The notes beneath the pieces are model-generated. The model did no database searches. It saw nothing but the letters and a program-made list of their open reading frames with translations, and was not told where the DNA came from. Below are positions 1-6,334 of a stretch of 8,441 nt of DNA, piece by piece. Made by a program: the position numbers and the translations under genes. The stretch lies in assembly GCA_027073875.1 (NCBI GenBank), contig JALTEO010000193.1, positions 1 to 8,441 of the forward strand. The letters run 5' to 3'. Source of the DNA: Bacteroidales bacterium. Lineage in GTDB: Bacteria; Bacteroidota; Bacteroidia; Bacteroidales; JALTDM01. Each line of letters opens with the position of its first letter. Positions within the stretch are counted from its first letter, which is position 1.

Positions 1-1550
1 CCTATATCTATCCACCAAAAATGTCAATGCAAATAATTTCTGATATCTTCAAATACACGGCAGAGAATATGCCTAAATTTAACAGCATTAGTATTTCCGG
101 ATATCATATGCAAGAAGCCGGAGCTACCGCCGATATTGAATTGGCATACACCCTTGCCGACGGACTGGAATATATTCGTACAGGACTCAATGCAGGGTTG
201 AAGATTGACGAATTTGCACCCCGTTTATCATTTTTTTGGGGCATCGGGATGAACCATTTTATGGAGATAGCCAAATTGCGTGCTGCCCGTATGTTATGGG
301 CAAAAATTGTCAAGCAGTTTAGTCCGCAAAATCCAAAATCTATGGCATTGCGAACACACTGCCAAACATCGGGTTGGAGTTTAACCGAGCAGGACCCGTT
401 TAATAATGTGGGCAGAACAGCTATAGAAGCTATGGCAGCCGCTTTGGGACACACACAATCGTTACATACCAATGCTTTAGATGAGGCCATTGCCTTACCG
501 ACTGATTTTTCGGCACGAATTGCACGCAATACACAAATTTTTATTCAGGAAGAAACAGAGATTTGTCGCAGCATTGACCCGTGGGCAGGTTCTTATTTTG
601 TAGAATCACTTACGCACCAACTTGCCGAAAAAGCTTGGAAATTGATACAGGAAGTAGAAGCACTCGGTGGTATGTCAAAAGCCATAGAAACCGGATTGCC
701 AAAACTGAAAATTGAAGAGGCAGCAGCCCGCAAACAAGCAAGGATTGATGCAAACGAAGAGATTATAGTGGGATTAAATAAGTATCGTTTGGCAGAAGAA
801 GCTCCTATTGATATTTTGGAAGTAGATAATGCCGCTGTTAGAGAATCACAAATTCAAAAACTGGAAAAACTTCGCCAACAGCGAGATGAAACGAAAGTCC
901 GTGAGAGTTTAAATAAATTAACCGAAACTGCCGAAACAAAACAAGGTAACCTATTGACAATAGCCGTGGAAGCCGCAAGGAATTTAGCTACACTTGGCGA
1001 AATTTCTGATGCCATTGAAAAAGTTTCCGGCAGATATCAAGCAAAAATTAAATCCGTATCAGGCGTGTATTCATCAGAAAGTCAAAACAATGAAGAGTTT
1101 GCCAAGGCACAGGCACTGGCAGATAAGTTTGCTGACCTTGAAGGTCGCAGGCCACGAATTATGATTGCAAAACTGGGACAAGACGGTCACGACCGTGGTG
1201 CTAAAGTAGTGGCTACCGGCTATGCCGACATCGGTTTTGATGTAGATATTGGTCCACTGTTCCAAACGCCGGAAGAAGCTGTAAAACAAGCCGTTGAAAA
1301 TGATGTTCATATTATTGGTGTCAGCTCACTTGCTGCAGGTCATAAAACTTTGGTTCCCGAAGTTATTAATGAGTTGAAAAAATACCATCGTGAGGATATT
1401 ATGGTAATTGTGGGTGGTGTAATTCCTACACAAGATTACCAATTTTTATTTGATGCCGGTGTTTCTGCCATTTTTGGTCCGGGCTCATCAGTTCCTGCCG
1501 CTGCTATCGAAATGTTAAATATCTTACTGAAAAACCGTAATGAAAATTAG
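1..1550 (+). CDS. mutB: Methylmalonyl-CoA mutase large (alpha) subunit, 5'-truncated by window edge
   Basis: This enzyme interconverts succinyl-CoA and (R)-methylmalonyl-CoA using adenosylcobalamin, the key carbon-skeleton step of the succinate-propionate pathway; it is cytosolic and normally pairs with a smaller MutA subunit. The frame is open to the left edge: the codons before the ATG at 21 encode YIYPPK, which continues the family's conserved stretch, so that ATG is internal. By comparison with the Propionibacterium enzyme about 210 N-terminal residues are missing. Counting from that ATG, the end of the TIM barrel carries SGYHMQEAGA, with Y28-H29 matching active-site Y243-H244. A linker around residues 270-370 leads to the C-terminal B12 domain with DGHDRG (1182-1199), whose His390 is the lower cobalt ligand; K384 and D388 match K604 and D608. 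The GVSSLAAGH and VGGVIP loops follow. There is no frameshift and the key residues present are intact. The last 11 bases overlap the next gene. mutA probably lies just off the left edge (inference). Confidence 0.97.
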   Translation, partial: YIYPPKMSMQIISDIFKYTAENMPKFNSISISGYHMQEAGATADIELAYTLADGLEYIRTGLNAGLKIDEFAPRLSFFWGIGMNHFMEIAKLRAARMLWAKIVKQFSPQNPKSMALRTHCQTSGWSLTEQDPFNNVGRTAIEAMAAALGHTQSLHTNALDEAIALPTDFSARIARNTQIFIQEETEICRSIDPWAGSYFVESLTHQLAEKAWKLIQEVEALGGMSKAIETGLPKLKIEEAAARKQARIDANEEIIVGLNKYRLAEEAPIDILEVDNAAVRESQIQKLEKLRQQRDETKVRESLNKLTETAETKQGNLLTIAVEAARNLATLGEISDAIEKVSGRYQAKIKSVSGVYSSESQNNEEFAKAQALADKFADLEGRRPRIMIAKLGQDGHDRGAKVVATGYADIGFDVDIGPLFQTPEEAVKQAVENDVHIIGVSSLAAGHKTLVPEVINELKKYHREDIMVIVGGVIPTQDYQFLFDAGVSAIFGPGSSVPAAAIEMLNILLKNRNEN

Positions 1551-2049
1551 TGCTTTTATCTTTTTATTTTTTCTATCGGGTATCTCTGTTTTATTTGCTC
1601 AAGAAGAAACAGTAAACAATGAAAATTTTCCTTCGACTCCTCAGATGTTATTAGGGTGTGTTTCGCGAGATGATTTTTTACAATCTCCTTTTGTGGAATG
1701 GTATCAACCCGGATATGATTCCTATATTGTAGATACGAATGAATTGGCAAAAATTTTTCCGGATTCTTTATCAGGTATTTCCGTTACGGTTGTTTTTGGT
1801 TCGTGGTGTCCGGATTCAAGAGCAGAAGTCCCCGGATTTTTTAAAGTATGTGATTTTTTGAAAATAAATCCAAAAAATATAAAAATTATTGGGGTTGATA
1901 AAAGCAAAGATGTGCAAGCAGATTGTGCCGAAGATGAGTCTGTTGAATATGTCCCGACTTACTTCTTTTATTACAATGGTAAGTTATTAAAGAAAATTGT
2001 TGACCACTCCGATACAATTTTTGAACAACTCTTTTCGTCGCTATATTGA
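1540..2049 (+). CDS. Secreted thioredoxin-fold protein with WCPDS active-site motif
   Basis: A 169-residue protein. Residues 1-20 form a signal peptide (MK, then a hydrophobic core ending VLFA before QEE), so the product should be exported, most likely to the periplasm. No lipobox Cys follows the cleavage site. The rest resembles the Bacteroidetes thioredoxin/TlpA-like proteins: a strand VTVVFGSWC, the motif W89-C90-P-D-S93 at the start of the active-site helix, the helix continuation RAEVPGFF, a strand IKIIGVD, and the cis-proline loop YVPT at 137-140. The second Cys of CxxC is a Ser, so it has one active-site Cys; C40, C104 and C129 are elsewhere. From memory a Cys-x-Asp-Ser motif is usual in this subfamily, so this is probably not decay. 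The start is set by the signal peptide and lies inside the mutase stop region (11-base overlap), suggesting translational coupling. No partner or substrate is visible, and a role in mutase function is not implied because the compartments differ. Confidence 0.85.
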   Translation: MKISAFIFLFFLSGISVLFAQEETVNNENFPSTPQMLLGCVSRDDFLQSPFVEWYQPGYDSYIVDTNELAKIFPDSLSGISVTVVFGSWCPDSRAEVPGFFKVCDFLKINPKNIKIIGVDKSKDVQADCAEDESVEYVPTYFFYYNGKLLKKIVDHSDTIFEQLFSSLY

Positions 2050-2132
2050 TATATTCTCTTTGCAATGCTCATAATAACAGCTTTTGGGAATTTTTCGGAG
2101 GTGTCGGATTGTATTTTTTTAAAAAATCTTTA

Positions 2133-2256
2133 ACAATATGAAGCAGTTAAAAAATATGTTGTAATATTGTCCTCCCTTTAAGAAGATTGTCAAAGAGTTC
2201 TGCAATTTTCTTAAAGTTAAAAATAATCTCAAGAACTCATTAAAATTAACTTTTTT
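2133..2256 (+). promoter_or_regulatory. Structured leader of the DUF4190 gene (inverted repeat with possible pseudoknot)
   Basis: The 207-base gap before the DUF4190 gene contains a 14-base-pair inverted repeat: left arm CTTTAAGAAGATTG at 2176-2189 and right arm CAATTTTCTTAAAG at 2203-2216, complementary except for one G-U pair. The 13-base loop (2190-2202) contains GAGTTCT (2195-2201), exactly complementary to AGAACTC at 2232-2238, 18 bases before the start codon. An H-type pseudoknot could therefore form in the mRNA leader. No U-tract follows the stem, so it does not look like a terminator. A weaker 7-base inverted repeat (ACAATAT 2133-2139, ATATTGT 2164-2170) lies upstream. TAATATTG at 2162-2169 is one base from the Bacteroidetes -7 element TAnnTTTG, but no TTTG sits at the right distance upstream, so a promoter is only suggested. 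The base pairing is seen; any regulatory role is inferred. Confidence 0.4.
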
Positions 2257-3048
2257 ATGGAAGAAAACAACAATGTTCAACAAGCACAGGAAAACCAAAA
2301 CAACGAAAAGGCACAACCTGTAAATCCTCCCACACCATCCCAACAACCCACTACACCCCCACCGGCAAACAATAATAATTCCGGTCAAGTATTGGGAATT
2401 ATTGGGTTTGTGTTAGCAATTATTTCTTTTATTTTATCTCTTATTCCTTGTATCGGATTATATGCTATTTTCTCCGGTGGAATTGCTTTGGTTTTAGCTA
2501 TTATTGGTATGACACAAGCCAAGAAGACAGGTGGTTCAAAAGGATTGAGTATTGCAGGAATTATTATCTCGGCTATTGCTATAATTATTGCCAGTGTTCA
2601 GTATTTTTATTTGTCAAGTGCAGCCAATGAGCTCAAAAATGCTGCTACTGATATGGAGCAATTCTCTACTGATATGGAGAGTATGTCGAATGATATGGAT
2701 GAAATGACAAAAGATGCGGATGATAGCGAAGCTTCAAATACAACTAAAAGTGGTGATGTTAACACTGAAATGCAAAAACTAATTGATGAAAAAGATTACG
2801 ATAGAATTATCGAAATGTATGATAATGCCGTTGGGGAATATATTGAAGCATACGACCGTTTACAAAAAGGACACATTAGTGCATCAATGAAAATGATGAC
2901 AGCTGCGACAAAAATATCTGTTATTGCAATGAAGATAACAACCATTATGCCGTCTCTTTCAGAGGAACAACAGAATAAGTTCGATGAAATCAATGACAAA
3001 TACGATAAAATCTTAAAAGAAAAAGAAGAATCTGAATCCAACGAATAA
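2257..3048 (+). CDS. DUF4190-domain membrane protein with proline-rich N terminus and coiled coil
   Basis: A 263-residue protein of unknown function. Residues 1-42 are Asn/Gln/Pro-rich and look disordered. Residues 43-117 hold three hydrophobic segments (about 44-64, 67-86 and 97-117) with the Gly-rich pattern LGIIGFVLAIISFIL and an AKKTGGSKGLSIAGII turn before the last one, the layout of DUF4190 proteins (related to the small TM2 and CD225 groups). Residues 131-158 form four heptads (TDMEQFS, TDMESMS, NDMDEMT, KDADDSE) with Met/Phe at positions 133, 136, 140, 143, 147 and 150, a regular a/d coiled-coil pattern. The C-terminal 90 residues are charged and helical with another Met-rich helix (210-232). 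It starts at the only ATG that leads into the N-terminal region, after an A/T-rich leader without a Shine-Dalgarno. A DUF2752-like frame follows at once, a pairing I recall in this phylum. The name rests on hydrophobic pattern and context, so the domain call is fairly sure and the function unknown. Confidence 0.85.
   Translation: MEENNNVQQAQENQNNEKAQPVNPPTPSQQPTTPPPANNNNSGQVLGIIGFVLAIISFILSLIPCIGLYAIFSGGIALVLAIIGMTQAKKTGGSKGLSIAGIIISAIAIIIASVQYFYLSSAANELKNAATDMEQFSTDMESMSNDMDEMTKDADDSEASNTTKSGDVNTEMQKLIDEKDYDRIIEMYDNAVGEYIEAYDRLQKGHISASMKMMTAATKISVIAMKITTIMPSLSEEQQNKFDEINDKYDKILKEKEESESNE
2647..2730 (+). repeat. Degenerate 21-base tandem repeat encoding four heptads
   Basis: Four consecutive in-frame 21-base units begin at 2647, 2668, 2689 and 2710. 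The first two share the 12 bases ACTGATATGGAG exactly; the third has AATGATATGGAT; the fourth is more diverged (AAAGATGCGGAT). They encode the coiled-coil heptads of the DUF4190 protein and look like an internal duplication that has partly drifted. Confidence 0.65.
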
Positions 3049-3409
3049 AACATATTTTATTCTTAACCTGACTTTTGCCGGAGTAATCTTACTTGTATTT
3101 GCTTATTCCGGCATTTTTAGTGCCCAAAAATTAAATTATCCTATTCATTCCCAGTGTGTTCAGTGTATTAGTACCGGCTTATCACGGGCTTTTTCCGAAA
3201 TTGTTCGCTTTCGCTTCTCCTCCGCATCACATTTTAACCCTTACAGCATTCAGCTTTTTATATTTTTTCTGTTTCAATTTTTTTGGCGACTGTTTTTGGT
3301 ATTTGCCACAAAAAAACATGCTGATTCAAAAATCCTTTGGATTGATTTACTGATAACCATTCCAACTTTTTTAATTAGTTTTTTCCCGTTTATCAAGAAC
3401 TTATTATAA
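3047..3409 (+). CDS. DUF2752-like small membrane protein without a standard start codon
   Basis: A frame of 120 codons runs without a stop from the end of the DUF4190 gene to a TAA at 3407-3409. Counting codon 3047 as residue 1, residues 4-26 are a hydrophobic helix (FILNLTFAGVILLVFAYS), then a Cys-containing motif PIHSQCVQCISTGLSRAFSE (residues 32-51), then HFNP (62-65), then hydrophobic helices at about 66-86 and 98-118. The order 'C, then Gly-x-Thr/Ser-Arg-Ala/Ser-Phe, then Asn-Pro, then helix' is that of DUF2752 proteins (consensus near CPxCGxTRxF); here a Thr replaces the second Cys. The function of the family is unknown. The frame stays open upstream to 3017 but contains no ATG, GTG or TTG before the conserved region. 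Options are a rare start (ATT 3059, CTG 3068), frameshifting from the upstream gene, or loss of one G after 3046: restoring it gives ATG AAA ACA TAT, overlapping a TGA stop. The coding call is fairly good; whether it is expressed is open. Confidence 0.6.
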   Translation, partial: KTYFILNLTFAGVILLVFAYSGIFSAQKLNYPIHSQCVQCISTGLSRAFSEIVRFRFSSASHFNPYSIQLFIFFLFQFFWRLFLVFATKKHADSKILWIDLLITIPTFLISFFPFIKNLL

Positions 3410-3412
3410 ACC

Positions 3413-3445
3413 AAAAGCCCCGCAACTCGTGCAGGGCTTTCTTTT
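3413..3445. terminator. Bidirectional intrinsic terminator between convergent genes
   Basis: AAAGCCC at 3414-3420 pairs with GGGCTTT at 3434-3440. The stem continues inward, after a C/A mismatch, with GCA (3422-3424) and TGC (3430-3432) around a 5-base loop. On the + strand the stem runs into TTTCTTTT; on the - strand it runs into TTTTGGTTT. It lies 4 bases after the DUF2752 stop and about 15 bases beyond the nrdJ stop, so it can end both transcripts. Confidence 0.85.
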
Positions 3446-3460
3446 GAGGGTTCTTCGAAA

Positions 3461-6082
3461 CTACTCACATTTGGAATACCCACAGTTTTGACAGATAAGA
3501 CATCCTTCTTGATACACTAAAGCATCGGCATTACACATTTCGCAAGTTGCACCTTTTGTTGCCTTAGTTCCATCGGGGATATATCTTTTTAATGCCCGTT
3601 CTACACCATTACGCCAGTTATTAATGGAGTCAGCATCTAATTGTAATGATTTTACCAGATTAACAACATCCACAATTGGCATTCCGTGACGCAATACGCC
3701 GGAAATTAATTTAGCGTAGTTCCAATATTCTTTATCAAACATTCTGGATAAACCTTCTATCGTTGTTTTGTATCCTTGTTTGTCTTTGTATTGGAAATCA
3801 TATCGTTTTTTACCGTCTTGCACTACACTTTTAATGATATATCCTGACTTAATGGATTTAGGAACCAATAATACATCTTCATCAACTTTTCCCGTAAATA
3901 TCTCATAAGGAGCACCGTTGACTGTCCCGATAAAAGCAATCCATTCCTCATTATTATTTTTAAAACGAACGACATCTGCTTCAATAACCGGTGGGCGTTT
4001 TGCACTAAATTGTTTTTTCTCAAAAAGTTGGTTTACAGGAGTTTCCTCTTTTTTCTCCTCTTTCTTTTCTTTTTTCTCATTTGATACTAATACGCCGGAG
4101 CGGGAACCGTCACGATAAACAGTTACTCCTTTACAACCGTTTTTCCATGCTTCTGTATAGAGTTTTCCGACCAAATCCTGCGAGACATCAGACGGCAGAT
4201 TAATAGTAACACTAATAGAATGATCAACCCATTTTTGGATTCGTCCTTGCATTTTAACTTTTTCTACCCAATCCACATCATTAGAAGTAGCTTTATAATA
4301 AGGTGATTTTTCAACTAATTTATTTACTTCTGCTTCGCTCATTTTCTCAACTTCATTTCTTTGGTATCCATTGGTCTCGGCCCATAACAAAAAGTTGTGA
4401 TGAAATACATTGTATTCTTCCCATGCATCTCCTGTTTCATCAACAAATGATACCGTTACGCCGTGGTCATTAGGATTTACTTTCCGGCGGCGTTTGTAAT
4501 AAGGTAAAAATACCGGTTCAATTCCTGAGGTTGTTTGTGTCATTAATGAGGTAGAACCGGTTGGAGCAATCGTTAACAAAGAAATATTTCTTCTTCCGTA
4601 TTTTTGCATTTCTTTTTTTAGTTCTTCATCCTCAGCAAACAGTCGATTCAGGAAAGGATTATTTTTTTCTTTCTCGAAATCAAAAATTTCAAAAGCACCT
4701 CGTTCTTTTGCCATTTCAACAGATGAACGATAAGCTGTTAATGCTAATGTTTTATGTACTTCTTCAGAAAATTCCGTTGCTGCTTCTGTACCGTAGGTCA
4801 ATCCCAGTGCTGCAAACATATCTCCTTCAGCAGTAATGCCGAATCCGGTACGACGACCTTGTGTCGCTTTTTTTCTGATTTTTTCCCACAATATGCGTTC
4901 TACTCGTTTAATTTCTGCATCTTCCGGATCGGAATTAATTTTATTTAGGATACCGTCTATTTTTTCAATTTCCAAATCAATCAGGTCATCCATTAATCGT
5001 TGTCCTTTACGAACATATTCCTTAAATTTAGGAAAATTAAATTTTGCTTCCGGAGTAAAGGCATTATCTACAAAAGCGAAAAGATTGATAGCTTGCAAGC
5101 GGCAACTGTCATAAGGACATAGTGGTATTTCGCCACAAGGATTAGTGGAAACGGTACGAAAACCTAAGTCGGCATAGCTGTCGGCAACAGATTCGTTTAT
5201 AATGGTGTCCCAAAATAGAATTCCCGGTTCGGCAGATTTCCATGCATTATAAACAATTTTATTCCACAAATCCTGTGCTTTTATTTCTTTGGTGTGTGTT
5301 GGATTATCGGAATCAATAGGATATTGTTGCTTGTAAGTAGTGTTATTAACTACTGCTTGCATAAACTCATCATCAATTTTTACTGATATGTTGGCACCTG
5401 TTACTTTTGTCCCGTCTAATTTGGCATCGATAAAACTTTCAGAATCAGGATGTTTTATGGAGACGCTCAACATTAGGGCACCTCGTCTTCCATCCTGAGC
5501 CACTTCGCGTGTTGAATGCGAATACCGTTCCATAAAAGGAACAATGCCTGTGGAAGTCAATGCGGAATTTTTTACAGGACTTCCAGCAGGTCTGATATGT
5601 GACAAATCATGACCTACACCGCCACGGCGTTTCATTAATTGAACTTGCTCTTCGTCAGTACGAATAATGCCACCATAAGAATCAGCCATTTTTTCATGAC
5701 CAATGACAAAGCAGTTTGACAACGAGGTTAATTGTTGTGTATTTCCAATTCCTGCCATTGGGCTTCCTGCCGGAATGATATATTTGAAATCTTTCAATAA
5801 TTCAAAAATCTCATCCTCACTCATCGGATTAGGATACTTTTTCTCTATTCTAGCCATCTCTCTGGCAATACGACGATGCATTTGCACCGGAGAATTCTCA
5901 TAGATGTTTCCATCAGAATCTTTAAGGGCATATTTATTTACCCAGACAGTAGCGGCTAATTGATCTCCATTAAAGAATTCTTTTGCCGACATCACAGCTT
6001 CATCAAAGCTATAAATCTTTTTTTCGGATTTTTCTTTTATCTCCATTTTTTCTTCAGTAAAAAGGTTTGTTTCAAACATCAT
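3461..6082 (-). CDS. nrdJ: Adenosylcobalamin-dependent class II ribonucleoside-diphosphate/triphosphate reductase
   Basis: It reduces ribonucleotides to deoxyribonucleotides for DNA synthesis, using adenosylcobalamin to make the thiyl radical, so it works with or without oxygen and needs no radical-generating subunit. The protein has 873 residues. There is no N-terminal ATP-cone: the conserved NGDQLAATVWVNKYAL begins near residue 38. SLSNCF gives C124 and NPCGEIPLCPYDSC gives N314, C316 (thiyl radical), E318 and C327; C124 and C327 are the substrate-reducing pair, with the C316-C327 spacing the same as in the Thermotoga enzyme. The phosphate-binding loop APTGSTS is at 506-512. A Lys/Glu-rich linker (669-680) leads to a C-terminal domain (about 698-840) and a tail with C847xxC850 and C861xxC864xxC867, ending in GYSKC at 868-872, a zinc-ribbon/redox tail that re-reduces the active site. 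The start is uncertain: ATG ATG at 6082 or Met13 at 6046, since conserved sequence begins only near residue 23. The gene converges on the + strand block. Confidence 0.97.
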   Translation of the reverse strand: MMFETNLFTEEKMEIKEKSEKKIYSFDEAVMSAKEFFNGDQLAATVWVNKYALKDSDGNIYENSPVQMHRRIAREMARIEKKYPNPMSEDEIFELLKDFKYIIPAGSPMAGIGNTQQLTSLSNCFVIGHEKMADSYGGIIRTDEEQVQLMKRRGGVGHDLSHIRPAGSPVKNSALTSTGIVPFMERYSHSTREVAQDGRRGALMLSVSIKHPDSESFIDAKLDGTKVTGANISVKIDDEFMQAVVNNTTYKQQYPIDSDNPTHTKEIKAQDLWNKIVYNAWKSAEPGILFWDTIINESVADSYADLGFRTVSTNPCGEIPLCPYDSCRLQAINLFAFVDNAFTPEAKFNFPKFKEYVRKGQRLMDDLIDLEIEKIDGILNKINSDPEDAEIKRVERILWEKIRKKATQGRRTGFGITAEGDMFAALGLTYGTEAATEFSEEVHKTLALTAYRSSVEMAKERGAFEIFDFEKEKNNPFLNRLFAEDEELKKEMQKYGRRNISLLTIAPTGSTSLMTQTTSGIEPVFLPYYKRRRKVNPNDHGVTVSFVDETGDAWEEYNVFHHNFLLWAETNGYQRNEVEKMSEAEVNKLVEKSPYYKATSNDVDWVEKVKMQGRIQKWVDHSISVTINLPSDVSQDLVGKLYTEAWKNGCKGVTVYRDGSRSGVLVSNEKKEKKEEKKEETPVNQLFEKKQFSAKRPPVIEADVVRFKNNNEEWIAFIGTVNGAPYEIFTGKVDEDVLLVPKSIKSGYIIKSVVQDGKKRYDFQYKDKQGYKTTIEGLSRMFDKEYWNYAKLISGVLRHGMPIVDVVNLVKSLQLDADSINNWRNGVERALKRYIPDGTKATKGATCEMCNADALVYQEGCLICQNCGYSKCE

Positions 6083-6158
6083 TTTTCCATTTTTTTCTAA
6101 AAATTAAACACTTCTGCTTTTTGTGGCTAATTTGGAAAGCTTTCGCAAGATATTAAAA

Positions 6159-6192
6159 CAATTATAACTGGATAAATGGAGTTATTAACAAG
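6159..6192 (-). promoter_or_regulatory. Weak candidate promoter for nrdJ
   Basis: On the - strand TATAATTG (6166-6159) differs by one base from the Bacteroidetes -7 element TAnnTTTG. It is preceded by CTTG (6192-6189), a one-mismatch form of the -33 TTTG, at a spacing of 22, slightly longer than usual. Transcription would start about 70 bases before the nrdJ ATG. In DNA this AT-rich such matches arise by chance, so this is a suggestion only. Confidence 0.22.
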
Positions 6193-6243
6193 TAATTAAC
6201 TGTTTGAATTATTTTTTTCGTTTCTACTTGGTTACAAACTTTA

Positions 6244-6259
6244 TTAACATCGGTGTTAA
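6244..6259. promoter_or_regulatory. 16-base palindrome upstream of nrdJ, possible operator
   Basis: TTAACATCGGTGTTAA is a perfect inverted repeat of TTAACA around a 4-base centre. The half-site recurs as ATTAACA at 6184-6190 and 6278-6284, with a shorter ATTAAC at 6195-6200, all in the 252-base gap between waaA and nrdJ. The position, about 160-180 bases before the nrdJ start, and the repetition would suit a regulator-binding region. It does not match the NrdR-box consensus (acaCwATATwGtgt). The symmetry is seen; regulator binding is inferred. Confidence 0.3.
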
Positions 6260-6304
6260 AAAAAAATAAATAGTCTAATTAACATGCATTCGTCTGACAA
6301 AGAA

Positions 6305-6328
6305 CAACTAAACAACTTATCAACTAAA
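6305..6328. repeat. Three tandem 8-base units
   Basis: Three adjacent 8-base units lie just beyond the waaA stop codon: CAACTAAA (6305-6312), CAACTTAT (6313-6320) and CAACTAAA (6321-6328). They are bracketed by the short inverted repeat GAACAA (6302-6307) and TTGTTC (6331-6336), which overlaps the first unit and reaches into the waaA stop. A weak stem-loop could form at the 3' end of the waaA transcript, but without a U-tract it is not a convincing terminator. Confidence 0.5.
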
Positions 6329-6334
6329 TTTTGT

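Noticed and set aside
21..23. ATG at 21 as the true start of the mutase gene
   Set aside because: The codons before it encode YIYPPK, conserved in the family, and the frame is open to the edge, so the gene begins outside the window.
104..529. Antisense open frame of 141 codons inside the mutase gene
   Set aside because: It mirrors strongly conserved mutase codons, gives a Cys/Ala-rich product with no recognisable domain, and has no separate context.
1807..1818. Loss of the second active-site Cys as a sign of decay in the thioredoxin-like gene
   Set aside because: WCxDS is, as far as I recall, normal in this Bacteroidetes subfamily, and the rest of the fold motifs are intact.
2119..2130. T-run/A-run (TTTTTTAAAAAA) as a terminator after the thioredoxin-like gene
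   Set aside because: Self-complementary only through A/T pairs with no GC stem, so a terminator cannot be supported.
2138..2164. Eight-codon mini-ORF (MKQLKNML) in the leader before the DUF4190 gene
   Set aside because: Too short to support, no ribosome site, no codon pattern typical of an attenuator, and it may lie upstream of the transcription start.
3156..3353. + strand open frame of 65 codons after the DUF4190 gene
   Set aside because: It overlaps the DUF2752-like frame in another phase; the latter has the family motif and correct helix layout, so this is a shadow.
4836..5114. + strand open frames of 60-92 codons inside nrdJ
   Set aside because: They are antisense to conserved nrdJ sequence with no recognisable product; typical shadows of a long AT-rich gene.
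6083..6334. Cobalamin riboswitch upstream of nrdJ
   Set aside because: The region is AT-rich and short, with no B12-box core and no GC-rich multi-stem scaffold on the - strand.
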